Positions 1 through 8,339 of a stretch of 64,000 nucleotides of DNA are shown one piece after another; position 1 is the first letter of the stretch; every line of letters begins with the position of its first letter. The translations under genes and the position numbers were made by a program. Origin of the DNA: Salinigranum marinum (GTDB lineage: Archaea > Halobacteriota > Halobacteria > Halobacteriales > Haloferacaceae); assembly GCF_024228675.1 (NCBI RefSeq), contig NZ_CP100461.1, positions 2,353,398 to 2,417,397 on the forward strand. The letters are read 5' to 3'. The notes under the pieces were generated by a model. The model ran no database searches and was not told where the DNA came from. It saw only the letters and a list, made by a program, of their open reading frames with translations.

Positions 1-38
1 AAGATAGGGCTCGTACTGACTGCCTTTAGCCCGAAGGG

Positions 39-67
39 TTTATGAGTACGAATATGATATGAATATG
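39..67 (+). promoter_or_regulatory. Putative promoter/operator of the toxin-antitoxin pair
   Basis: A TATA-like TTTATG lies at 39-44, about 27 nt before the antitoxin ATG, the spacing expected for an archaeal leaderless or short-leader transcript. It is followed by two copies of GAATATG (50-56 and 61-67) directly before the start codon. Antitoxins of the AbrB/MazE type usually bind repeats at their own promoter, so this direct repeat is a plausible autoregulatory site. That role is inferred. Confidence 0.35.
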
Positions 68-68
68 T

Positions 69-335
69 ATGGGTAAGGGCGAACGCCGGAAAATCGGGAA
101 ACGAGGTCAAGTGACAATCCCCAAAGATCTCCGAGAACGATTCGGAATGAAGGGAGGAGACGACGTCATTATCCACGAAGAGGGGGGGAAGCTCGTTATC
201 GAACGATCGGTAACTCGTGAGGAGTTGGCTGAGGGATACCGCCAGCGTGCCCACCGGACCCGCGAACTCGCTGACGAACTGGAGGGCGTCTCGACGGAGG
301 CCAATGAACACCTGGGCGATGCCCCAGAGTGGTAG
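69..335 (+). CDS. AbrB/MazE-type antitoxin
   Basis: 88 residues. The N-terminal half (residues 6-50) has the swapped-hairpin SpoVT-AbrB pattern: basic start, GQVTIPKDLRERFGMK, then GDDVIIHEEGGKLVIE. The C-terminal tail (about 51-88) is charged and acidic, as in antitoxins where it wraps the toxin. The stop is 3 nt before the start of a MazF/PemK-type toxin, so the two form a classic antitoxin-first operon. Expected role: DNA-binding autorepressor that neutralises the toxin. The pair sits beside a conjugation-like module, where such modules commonly stabilise mobile DNA. It could also act as a plain AbrB-like regulator, but the neighbour makes antitoxin the better call. Confidence 0.85.
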   Translation: MGKGERRKIGKRGQVTIPKDLRERFGMKGGDDVIIHEEGGKLVIERSVTREELAEGYRQRAHRTRELADELEGVSTEANEHLGDAPEW

Positions 336-338
336 CGG

Positions 339-698
339 ATGGCAACGTCCGTCCGTCGAGGGGATGTCGTTATTGTTGAACTTGATCCGACGCAGGGATC
401 CGAACAACGGGGAACACGTCCGTGTCTCGTCGTGCAGAACGACGTAGGGAATGCAAATGCACCGACAACGATCGTTGTCCCGTTCACTACCTCTTTCGGC
501 GAGCAGCTCTATCCGTTCGAAGTGCTCTTCCCAGCCCAAGAATGTGCGCTTCGGGAAGACTCAGTCGCGCTCTGTAGCCAGATTCGAACCATCTCTATCG
601 AGCACCGCATCAACGAGAACCTCGGCTCGATTCCGCAAGAGCGGATAGACGAGGTCGATACCGCACTCGAATACAGTCTCGGCCTCACCAAAATCTGA
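339..698 (+). CDS. MazF/PemK-family endoribonuclease toxin
   Basis: 119 residues, normal length for the family. The start RRGDVVIVELDPTQGSEQRGTRPCLVVQND is the typical PemK/MazF opening, with the beta-barrel GDVV.V.LDP..G.EQ.G.RPC.VV signature (residues 7-35). A TTIVVPFT strand follows, and the C-terminal part (IRTISIEHRI.ENLGSIPQERIDEVD) matches the usual core plus terminal helix. Family members cleave RNA at short sequences when the labile antitoxin is lost. Co-transcription with the upstream AbrB-type gene is supported by a 3-nt gap. No truncation is visible. Confidence 0.9.
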   Translation: MATSVRRGDVVIVELDPTQGSEQRGTRPCLVVQNDVGNANAPTTIVVPFTTSFGEQLYPFEVLFPAQECALREDSVALCSQIRTISIEHRINENLGSIPQERIDEVDTALEYSLGLTKI

Positions 699-937
699 CA
701 GGAATTGGCGAAAACAGTTCACCTCTGGTTTCTTTTCAACTCCCCCAATTAATGCGCTATTCTATGACAGCGAAGAGGACCCAATCTTTGCGAGACACGA
801 GTTCAGGTGATTTCTATCACTAACCAACATATTCTATCAATATTGATATTCTTGTAGATACTGTTATTACGGTGATTTTCTTCCCAGTGTCCAAGCACGG
901 CCGTCGAATTAGACGGTCATAAGGAGAGAACACAACC

Positions 938-1366
938 TTGGACGTCGAGAAATTGTATTCAGCGGTGGGGAATCGGCTCACGACAAACACAACGGGCCGT
1001 AATATCGGCAGTCACAGTGCGATTCGAATTACTCGGTCGGTGATCGTGGTCGCTGCGTTCGTGGTCATGGTCGACCCGGTGATGGCTCAGGCCGCAGGAA
1101 GTACGTTCTGTCAGACCGCCCTCGCGCGAACGGTGAAGAACATCTTCACTGTGATCCAATTCGGTGGGCCGTTGGTCGGCGGCGTTGTCGCTCTCGGTTC
1201 AACGGTTGCTCTGTCGGCCGTTCGACGGGCAGACCTCAAGCGTGAACTCAAGGAGATGCGGAATCAGGGAATCGTCTGGGGAGTCATTGTCGCACCCCTT
1301 GGAACGGTTACCATTCAATTCATCCTCAATAACATCGTTGCGGGGGGAGGGAGTTGCGCGTTCTGA
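938..1366 (+). CDS. Small two-TM membrane protein, VirB2-like (putative conjugation pilin)
   Basis: 142 residues from a TTG start at 938, chosen because an AAGGAGA Shine-Dalgarno lies at 921-927 and there is no better ATG. A hydrophobic segment with a signal-like end (about 31-52, VVMVDPVMAQAAG) is followed by two hydrophobic segments (about 67-90 and 108-132) separated by a charged loop (RRADLKRELKEMRNQG). Signal sequence plus two membrane spans in a short protein is the topology of VirB2/TrbC pilins. Sequence identity to any named family was not recognised; the role is inferred from topology and from the VirB6-like and VirB4-like genes downstream. The 3' end overlaps the next gene. Confidence 0.55.
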   Translation: MDVEKLYSAVGNRLTTNTTGRNIGSHSAIRITRSVIVVAAFVVMVDPVMAQAAGSTFCQTALARTVKNIFTVIQFGGPLVGGVVALGSTVALSAVRRADLKRELKEMRNQGIVWGVIVAPLGTVTIQFILNNIVAGGGSCAF

Positions 1367-2802
1367 AATGTGGCAGTGCTCTTTCGATAGCACGTTCGTT
1401 CAGATCGTCGGCTCCCACGAGGCAGGATCGAAAACGTGTGCGCACGATCCTCACGCTACTCTGTGGAGTGGGGTTGGTAGGCGGTGGACCAATCCGAGGC
1501 CGTGCACAGTCGACTGCAACCGCAACGCCGACATCGACCGATAACTCAACGGGCTCTGAGGCCGGAGCCGGGGGTGATCTCTCGAACGAGGCGATCGGGG
1601 ATGCGATCGTCAGCGGTCTTAGATCGCTCTTGGAGACACTGTTTAGCCCGATTCGAGGACTCATCCAGTCGCACGCGAACGGCCTTCTCGACCTTCTCGT
1701 GGGGACGCCGCATCCCGAAGTGATCTTCGCCAGGCCAAACACATCTCCGTGGCTGGCGCTGTACCAATATTACTGGGATGCGATTGTCCCGCTTACGCTG
1801 CTACTGTTCGGCTTGAGCCTCATCGTGATCGTTCTACTCGAATCGATGAGTCACCTGCTCAGTGGCTATCACCGTGCACACCTGAAACGACGGGCGTTCG
1901 TGGGTCTGATGGGTATTCTGTCGTGGTGGTGGATCGCTGGATTTTCGCTGCAGCTAGCCGATGAGCTCACCCGCTTTCTCATGCCCAGTCTCGATTCGAT
2001 TTCACTGTTCCAGACACTCTCGTTTGCGGGTATCGGGTTACTGGGTGTCGTCGCCACGCTGAGCGTCGACCTCCTGCTGTTCGTACTTATCGCGCTCATC
2101 TACTTCGTTCGACAGCTCGTCCTCTATGCGTTCGTTCTGGGGATGCCACTACTCATCGTAGCGTGGATTCCCGGTGTCGGTCCGTTCGGGTTCAGTGCCC
2201 GCTTCGCACAGCGCCTTGCAGGATTCTACGTACCGTTCCTGCTCATGACCGTGCCAGTTGCACTCTTGTTCCGACTCGGAGAACTTCTCGGGGAGTCAGC
2301 GACCCTCTCACTCGGGGGGATCGGCCTGTGGCTCACAGCACTCGTGATTCCGTTCGTGGCGGTCCTGTCGCCGTTCGTTCTGGTCTGGCAGGCGGGGTCG
2401 ATTTTGCCCGTGGCAGACAAGCTAGCCCGACACGCTTCGAGAGAGCGACTCCAGCAGCGGACTGGTCACGCACGACAGCGGATGGGCGACGCCACACACG
2501 CCGGCCGAAACACGATGCGGGGGCTCCGTGATGAACCAGCAGTGCGTCACGACGGACAGACACTCTTGCAGAGTAACTCCGGGGCGGCGACCAGTCGTGG
2601 CCACCGTGTTGGTTCGGGGCTTCGCTCGGGATCGACGTTACTCAGAGAAACCTTTCGCCTCGGTACCGACGACGGGTGGAGCGAACCGGGCCGTGACGCT
2701 GGACGGTACGAACCGCGCGAATACAACAGCGAATGGGGTACTGACACTAATTCGAGAGACACTCGCGACCGCAGTCGTGGGTCATGGGAGCGAGATCCGT
2801 GA
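1354..2802 (+). CDS. Polytopic membrane protein, VirB6/TrbL-like conjugation channel component
   Basis: Up to 482 residues. The TTG start at 1354 overlaps the previous gene and has GGGGGGAGG immediately upstream; a GTG at 1438 that begins just before a signal-like stretch (RTILTLLCGVGLVGG) is an equally good start. After a low-complexity Thr/Ser/Gly linker come several long hydrophobic segments (about residues 130-350), then a hydrophilic, Arg/Gly-rich tail (about 360-482). Many membrane spans with a polar tail between a VirB2-like and a VirB4-like gene is what VirB6/TrbL proteins look like. Exact family not recognised. It overlaps the following gene by 19 nt, so the genes are translationally coupled. 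Confidence 0.6.
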   Translation: MRVLKCGSALSIARSFRSSAPTRQDRKRVRTILTLLCGVGLVGGGPIRGRAQSTATATPTSTDNSTGSEAGAGGDLSNEAIGDAIVSGLRSLLETLFSPIRGLIQSHANGLLDLLVGTPHPEVIFARPNTSPWLALYQYYWDAIVPLTLLLFGLSLIVIVLLESMSHLLSGYHRAHLKRRAFVGLMGILSWWWIAGFSLQLADELTRFLMPSLDSISLFQTLSFAGIGLLGVVATLSVDLLLFVLIALIYFVRQLVLYAFVLGMPLLIVAWIPGVGPFGFSARFAQRLAGFYVPFLLMTVPVALLFRLGELLGESATLSLGGIGLWLTALVIPFVAVLSPFVLVWQAGSILPVADKLARHASRERLQQRTGHARQRMGDATHAGRNTMRGLRDEPAVRHDGQTLLQSNSGAATSRGHRVGSGLRSGSTLLRETFRLGTDDGWSEPGRDAGRYEPREYNSEWGTDTNSRDTRDRSRGSWERDP

Positions 2803-3812
2803 GCGCGCGTGGCGCAAGCAAACGGGTTCCGAAGTCGATCAACACGGGGACACACATTATCGGTCGATACACGCTTACCGATCTCGCAGTGGGCGCAACT
2901 CCGGGAGTAGCGGTCATCCTGTTGATTCAGCTCGTCGTGCCACCGGACGCGGCGGTTGGGGGCTATCGACTAACTGGTGCGACACTCCCGCTGACAGCGG
3001 GAGCGATTGCCGTCGGGGCGCTCGTGGTCTACCTCACCCCGGCTCATCTCACCACCGTCCAGTGGATCGCACTCATGTTGGGTTTCCAGTCCCGAGCAAC
3101 TGAACTCGATCATCATGAAGCACTCCACCACACGCATCTGCACGACATCCATCCCGAACAGGGTCTCGTCGAACGGACAGACGGTGCGCTCGTCGGATTC
3201 GTTCAGGTACTACCACCGCCGATGGCACTCGCGACAGATGTCGAGTGGGCACACAAGGCCGAGGGGTTTCAGGAGTTTCTGAACACGGCCGTCGATTTTC
3301 CGATTCAGGTGTACTCGACGACCCGGCCGTTTCCGGTTGACGAGTACCTCGCCCAGTACAGATCACGCCGGACTGACCCGGACGTGCGTTCGAACCCGCA
3401 ACTGGCGACCCTCATCGACGAGTACGTTGAGTGGTACCGGGCTGAGCTCTCCGAACGTCGGATGACGATCCGTGACCACTACGTCATCGTCTCCGTCACG
3501 CCCCCGGAGGTCCGATTCGAACAGGAGAGTCTGGCGCAGAAGCTAACATACGTTCCTGTGCTGGGCGTATTCATCAAGGCGATACTCGCACCTCGACGCG
3601 ATGCCGAACGGGCGGCAATGTTCGACGCGATGGCCGACAGATTACACGTCGTCGAACGTGGGCTCCGAGAGATCGACGGCTGTGACGCACACCACATCGA
3701 GGCGAGCGAAGCGGCCGAGTTACTCGCGTCGTTCTGGGAAGGAGAGCAGGTCCAGTACGACGATCCTGGCCGGGTTGTGTCACGACAACCAGTAATCCGA
3801 CGTAAATCATGA
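2784..3812 (+). CDS. Membrane-anchored conjugation protein upstream of the VirB4-type ATPase
   Basis: 342 residues. Two hydrophobic segments near the N terminus (about 34-55 and 66-85) are followed by a soluble domain of about 250 residues. The soluble part contains GALVGFVQVLPPPMALATDVEW and FPIQVYSTTRPFPVDEYL, the type of beta/alpha region seen in VirB3-VirB4 N-terminal or PrgI/TrsE-accessory proteins. It overlaps the VirB6-like gene at its 5' end and the VirB4-like gene by ATGA at its 3' end, so it belongs to the same transcript. I infer a VirB3/PrgI-like role coupling the ATPase to the membrane channel; no catalytic motif is visible. Confidence 0.55.
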   Translation: MGARSVSARGASKRVPKSINTGTHIIGRYTLTDLAVGATPGVAVILLIQLVVPPDAAVGGYRLTGATLPLTAGAIAVGALVVYLTPAHLTTVQWIALMLGFQSRATELDHHEALHHTHLHDIHPEQGLVERTDGALVGFVQVLPPPMALATDVEWAHKAEGFQEFLNTAVDFPIQVYSTTRPFPVDEYLAQYRSRRTDPDVRSNPQLATLIDEYVEWYRAELSERRMTIRDHYVIVSVTPPEVRFEQESLAQKLTYVPVLGVFIKAILAPRRDAERAAMFDAMADRLHVVERGLREIDGCDAHHIEASEAAELLASFWEGEQVQYDDPGRVVSRQPVIRRKS

Positions 3813-5959
3813 TTCAGTTGCTACATACGCTATTCGGCGGCGAGGGACAGGAAAAGAAGCAAGAGACTGACTCGACAGCCCAGTCGACAGGGAGTGACGG
3901 TGGGCAGTCAATCAAGGATACCGACGACGGGTCACTCAGCCAAGACGAGGAGGCAGCCTCAGCTGACGATGTCACCGTGAGTTCCGACCCGACGGACCGG
4001 ATGCCTCGCGCGGTCACAGAGCAGTATCAACGGCTGGTTGGTCCCTCAGCACTCGACTGTCAACCGGGGTCAGTGTTCGCTGGTACCGAGTGGACGCGGA
4101 CGCTCTGGATCGGAGAGTTTCCCGATATGCCGTCCGACGGCCTGTTCGAGCGGCTCTATGCGACAGCCGAAACACGCCGAACGGACATCTCGATGCACCT
4201 CGAACCGCGGGATACACGCTCGACACTCGACGGGCTCGAAAACCAAATCGAGGACCTCGAAGCGGACTTCGAATTTCTCGCCTCGCGACGGCGTGCTGGC
4301 GCTCGTGGGATCAAGAAAGACCTGAACGACCACCGCGACCTCTACGACGTGCTGCGGAACACGCCAATGAAAGCGTTCGACGTCTCGATGTACTTGACCA
4401 CGCGGCACGACGCCGAACACGATATTGACGCGGCGGGCGTCCGGACGGTTGCACGGCAGTCACCGGCGAATCTGACGCCGATCACCCCGCGGTGGGCGCA
4501 GCTCGACGCGCTCGTCTCTGCGAGTCCGATCGGTGTCGACCGGTTGGTCACGCGCTTCGATACCAAGACGCCGATGCTTGCGGGCGCAGTCGGGGCGATG
4601 TTTCCGTTCGTCGCGGGCACGTTCGCCGAACCCGGGATCGAATACGGGACGTACGCGCTCAACGAAAGCCCGCTTATCCTCGATCGTTTCGCTCGTGAAA
4701 CGGGTTACTGCATGATGGTAATCGGAAAGCTCGGTGCGGGCAAGTCGTTCTCGACGAAACTCCATCTCGTTCGCCGGGCGATGTACGACCCGGACACGCT
4801 CATCGTGATGCTCGACCCGCTAGCCGGATTCGGTGGGCTGAACGACCTCCTCGGTGGCGAACGCGTCACTGTTGGTGGCACGCGGGCGTTCAATCCACTC
4901 GAAATTACGCCCATCCCAACGGACGTACTCCGTTCGGTTCCAGATCTTGACCCCTGGGCAGAGCAGATCAGTTGGGTGATGACGTTCTTCGAGACGTTTT
5001 TCGAACAGGTCGCAGCCAATCCGCTCGGTGACCGGACACAGACACTTCGGCGTGCCGTCCAAGAGGCATACAGCCAGCGTGGAATCACGCGTGACCCCTC
5101 AACGCATTCCAAGGAGTCTCCGACGGTGACCGACGTGATCGAGGTTCTGGAGCGAATCGTCGACGATCCGACGTCGTTCGGCTACGCGACGACGGCCGAA
5201 CAGGAACACGTCCGCGAACACGCTGAATCGCTCCTGATCGACCTTCGGCCGTCGTTCCGTCCGGACGGTGATCTCGCACACCTCGCTCGACCGACAGAGT
5301 TCGATTTTACTTCGGACGTTATCTACCTCGACCTCCATCAAGAGGAGGGCACACGTGGCCGCAGTCAGACGAGTCTGATGATGCAAGTGCTGTTCAAGGC
5401 CGTCTACGAACGTGCGAAAACGACGGACAAGCGGGTCGTCTTCGTGATCGACGAGGCGCACTACCTGATGCACGATTCGACGTCACTGTCGTTTCTCGAA
5501 ACGGCTGTCAGGCACAGTCGTCATTACGACCTCTCGCTGCAGTTCATCACCCAGACTGGTGGCGAATTCGCACTCACACCGGAGGCTCGGACGATCGCGA
5601 ACCTCTGTTCGATGACGCTTATCCATCGAGTCAACGAGGAGGCACCGAAGTTGGCCGAGTGGTTTAGTCTCTCAGATCGCGAGGTGAACTGGGTTCGATC
5701 GGCAAAGGCCGGGAACGACGAGGACGGCTTCTCGGAGGCGTTACTCGGCATCGACGAGGAAGGGTGGTTCCCGCTGCGGATCCGAGCCAGTGGCTATGAG
5801 GCGAAGGTGATCGATCAGGGGTTCTGTCAGCCTCCCGGCGTCGGTGAGACACCGCAAGAGGGACTTCATGAACCGGATTCTACTGCAAGGAGCGAATCCA
5901 CGTCGACAGCGGCTTTGGGTGACATACGGGGGAATAGGCGCGCGGGTGTGCACAAGTGA
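3809..5959 (+). CDS. VirB4/TraC-type conjugation ATPase
   Basis: 716 residues. The N terminus (about 10-65) is an acidic low-complexity tail. The middle (about 70-290) fits the VirB4 N-terminal domain. The P-loop GKLGAGKS is at residues 306-313 and the Walker B segment RVVFVIDEAHYLM at about 541-553, followed by the usual SLSFLETAVRHSRHYDLSLQFITQ motor region. VirB4 proteins power pilus assembly and DNA transfer in type IV secretion. The start ATG overlaps the previous stop (ATGA). The last 20-30 residues look non-native, and the stop codon coincides with an IS200/IS605-like end sequence, so the original C terminus may have been replaced. Confidence 0.85.
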   Translation: MIQLLHTLFGGEGQEKKQETDSTAQSTGSDGGQSIKDTDDGSLSQDEEAASADDVTVSSDPTDRMPRAVTEQYQRLVGPSALDCQPGSVFAGTEWTRTLWIGEFPDMPSDGLFERLYATAETRRTDISMHLEPRDTRSTLDGLENQIEDLEADFEFLASRRRAGARGIKKDLNDHRDLYDVLRNTPMKAFDVSMYLTTRHDAEHDIDAAGVRTVARQSPANLTPITPRWAQLDALVSASPIGVDRLVTRFDTKTPMLAGAVGAMFPFVAGTFAEPGIEYGTYALNESPLILDRFARETGYCMMVIGKLGAGKSFSTKLHLVRRAMYDPDTLIVMLDPLAGFGGLNDLLGGERVTVGGTRAFNPLEITPIPTDVLRSVPDLDPWAEQISWVMTFFETFFEQVAANPLGDRTQTLRRAVQEAYSQRGITRDPSTHSKESPTVTDVIEVLERIVDDPTSFGYATTAEQEHVREHAESLLIDLRPSFRPDGDLAHLARPTEFDFTSDVIYLDLHQEEGTRGRSQTSLMMQVLFKAVYERAKTTDKRVVFVIDEAHYLMHDSTSLSFLETAVRHSRHYDLSLQFITQTGGEFALTPEARTIANLCSMTLIHRVNEEAPKLAEWFSLSDREVNWVRSAKAGNDEDGFSEALLGIDEEGWFPLRIRASGYEAKVIDQGFCQPPGVGETPQEGLHEPDSTARSESTSTAALGDIRGNRRAGVHK

Positions 5960-6331
5960 ACTACCCCACCTCCACAAGCGAACGACTGAGGCCGTTCGGT
6001 TGGCTGTACCGATGGTACGACGAGACAACGTGATATGATACTGCAGGGGACGCTCCAGTTTGCTTGCCCGTTTGTTCTCTCCGTCGTAGTGAGGGCACCA
6101 ATCGATTGCGGAATACATCCTCTGAGCTTTTTTACACGCTCCTGATGCGTCGGTTAGTGGCTCTCCTGAGTGAGCAGAATCCGCCTATGAGTGCTTCTCT
6201 CCCCGAATGTATTCTGTGGGAAACGGTCGTAGCGGACGATCTGCACCGCGTCAAAACAAGGCCGAGGGCGCGTATGGGTCACGCTTGAGGCTTGACAGCA
6301 GACATTGCCGCGGTCGCCCGTGATCGTCGGT
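5957..6331. other. Non-coding gap with an IS200/IS605-like end fragment
   Basis: The first bases, TGAACTACCCCACCTCCAC (5957-5975), are close to the reverse complement of the right end of the TnpB element at 9715-9730 (AGGGTGGGGTAGTTGA). The rest of the gap shows no convincing gene: short frames here have no protein-like composition and no start signals. The fragment is most simply a decayed end of an IS200/IS605 element oriented leftwards. Confidence 0.4.
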
Positions 6332-6931
6332 CTATATCCCGAGCCACTCGTCGTTACGGACCTCATATCCGTTCGTCCGACAGAACTTCGCCGCTTCTCG
6401 GCGTACCGCCCGGGACGTCGGGAGCGTTTCTTTGTCGCGGATTCGCTCTACGATCCAGTCGCTGATGGCTCGGATGCCTTCATCGTCGTCATCGGCGTCG
6501 ATCGCTTCAAGTTCTTGGAAGGTCTTCTCGTACGCCTTGCGCTGTGTCCAACTGAAATCCGTATTCCGAAGCGTCTTGCTGGCTTCCACAACCCGTTTCA
6601 TGGCCGCGGCTACCGTCGGCCGCTGTACCTGTACCCGGACGGCAGCTGGAGAGTCGAACGTGTCCTCGTCTGTCTCCGGTACCAGTTCCTCGATACGGTA
6701 GCTCCCCTCGACCGATTCGATCTCGCGTTGGCCGATTGCCGCGACGATTTCGCCCCCCGTAGCCGGGAATGTCAGCTCTTCGAGTGCCGCCTCAAAATCG
6801 GCCAGTTCCTCCGCTACCACCGGTGGTTCTCGTTCGTCGCCGCGCTCCAGTTCCGTGGCGATCTCACGCTCCTGCTGGCGTCTCTCAGCGTCGTCTGCTT
6901 GGTTGTCTCGACCGCTCTTGTCATCTGCCAT
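6332..6931 (-). CDS. DUF5789-like haloarchaeal protein
   Basis: 199 residues. Residues 1-40 are highly charged and probably disordered. Residues about 45-115 (FPATGGEIVAAIG..EIESVEGSYRIEELVPETDEDTFDSP..VRVQVQRPTVAAAMKRVVEAS) fit the small DUF5789 fold known from many haloarchaeal proteins. The C-terminal half (about 120-199) is a separate, mostly helical charged region ending in GYEVRNDEWLGI. Function is unknown. A TATA-like TATTTAAA on the minus strand (around 6988-6996) lies some 60 nt upstream. It stands alone, convergent with the conjugation-like genes, and could belong to the same mobile segment. Confidence 0.7.
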   Translation of the reverse strand: MADDKSGRDNQADDAERRQQEREIATELERGDEREPPVVAEELADFEAALEELTFPATGGEIVAAIGQREIESVEGSYRIEELVPETDEDTFDSPAAVRVQVQRPTVAAAMKRVVEASKTLRNTDFSWTQRKAYEKTFQELEAIDADDDDEGIRAISDWIVERIRDKETLPTSRAVRREAAKFCRTNGYEVRNDEWLGI

Positions 6932-7092
6932 CTTGCAATTTTGGCTCTCTAGCCAGATAGCTCTGTGGTCGATACTACTTCCAGACCTTTAAATAACCCA
7001 AATCCTAGCGTCTAAACACGGCTCACAGCGCGTATTCAGCACTCACCCCTCCGTTTATTATCTATATACTGGTACGCTTTCGAATGGCCGGA

Positions 7093-8022
7093 TCAGTGCC
7101 GGACGCGCTGGCCCTGCGTCCAGATTCGGGCGTCCCGCACGCTCCGGGTCAGTTCGGGCCACTTGACCACGAGGAACCCCCCGAAGATCACCAGGAACCC
7201 GGCTAGCGTGACTGCGGGCAGGCGCTCGCCCAGCCAGACCCACCCGACGATCGTGGCGACGACGGGGACGACGTAAACCACGAGGTTCGCCTGGTGAGGG
7301 CCGACTCGGTCAAGCAGCGAGAAGTACGCCACGAAGGCCATCGTGGTGGCGATCACCGCGAGGTAGAGGTACGATCCGACGAACGTCGGGGTGAGGGCGA
7401 CGGCCTGGGGTTCGCCCGACAGGAGACTCCCGACGTGGAGCACTGCGCCGCCCAGCGCCAGCGAGAGGCCCGTCGTCGTCGCCGCGGGCATGTGCGATCC
7501 GCTCTTGCGGATCGCGATCGACCCGAGCGTGACGCCCGTGATAGCTGTCAACACCAGCAACTTTCCCCGGAAGTCGTCGCTGAACAGCGCCTCGGGGGTG
7601 GGGCGAACGACGAGGGCGACGCCCACGAGGCCGACGAGGACGCCGACCAGTGCCCTTCGGGAGAGACGCTCGGCGGGCAACAGTACCCACGCGAGGACGA
7701 CCGTCAGGAGGGGACCGAGACTGTAGATGATCGCCGAGACGCCGGCGGTCGTGTACTGCTGACCGAGGTAGAGGAAGCCCGAGGACCCGAAGAACAGCAC
7801 GCCCCCTCCGAGGACGGCCAGCCAGTCGGCGCGCCGGCGGGGGCGCCAGTCCCGGAGGACGAACGCGGCGTAGGCGAGCAACAGCAGCGCCGCCAGGTCG
7901 TACCGCAGAGCCGCGAACAGCAGCGGTGGCGCGTCGGCTAGTCCAGCCTTGATCGCCGGGAAGGCGCCGCCGAACGCCACCCCCATGAACAGAAAGAGCC
8001 CCGTGGCTCTCCGGGTTGACAT
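7093..8022 (-). CDS. EamA/DMT-family transporter
   Basis: 309 residues with ten predicted hydrophobic spans in two repeats, as in the drug/metabolite transporter (EamA) family. The first repeat opens with FLFMGVAFGGAFPAIKAGL and FAALRYDLAALLLL. The second repeat contains a SALGLSLALGGAVL-like segment and PVVATIVGWVWLGERLPAVTLAGFLVIFGGFLVV, the typical last-span signature. Family members export amino acids or other small metabolites; the substrate cannot be told. No operon partner: the upstream neighbour is the TnpB element in the opposite direction. Full-length and apparently intact. Confidence 0.9.
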   Translation of the reverse strand: MSTRRATGLFLFMGVAFGGAFPAIKAGLADAPPLLFAALRYDLAALLLLAYAAFVLRDWRPRRRADWLAVLGGGVLFFGSSGFLYLGQQYTTAGVSAIIYSLGPLLTVVLAWVLLPAERLSRRALVGVLVGLVGVALVVRPTPEALFSDDFRGKLLVLTAITGVTLGSIAIRKSGSHMPAATTTGLSLALGGAVLHVGSLLSGEPQAVALTPTFVGSYLYLAVIATTMAFVAYFSLLDRVGPHQANLVVYVVPVVATIVGWVWLGERLPAVTLAGFLVIFGGFLVVKWPELTRSVRDARIWTQGQRVRH

Positions 8023-8339
8023 AGGGTCGGTACGCTTCCCGAGGGCATACCCCTGTCGGCGCGTCGAAACGAAAGTGGGGCGATCCTGAACTACTCAGTC
8101 CACTCCACTCCAGAGCACTACTCCCAGGTCTGTTCTGCATAGTCGATCTTCTTGATATGACGAACTCTATACGTGTTCTCACACGATGATCCGCCAAGCA
8201 GCCTACGCTTGGGACGGTACCACGAGACCCCGTTCTCAATGCGTTTGGGCAATGAGTGGTCGTTCAGTCTGAAAGTGGAAAAATAAATGGCCGATTCGTC
8301 CTGCCTTCACGCTCTATCTTCAACTGAAGCGGTAGCGCG

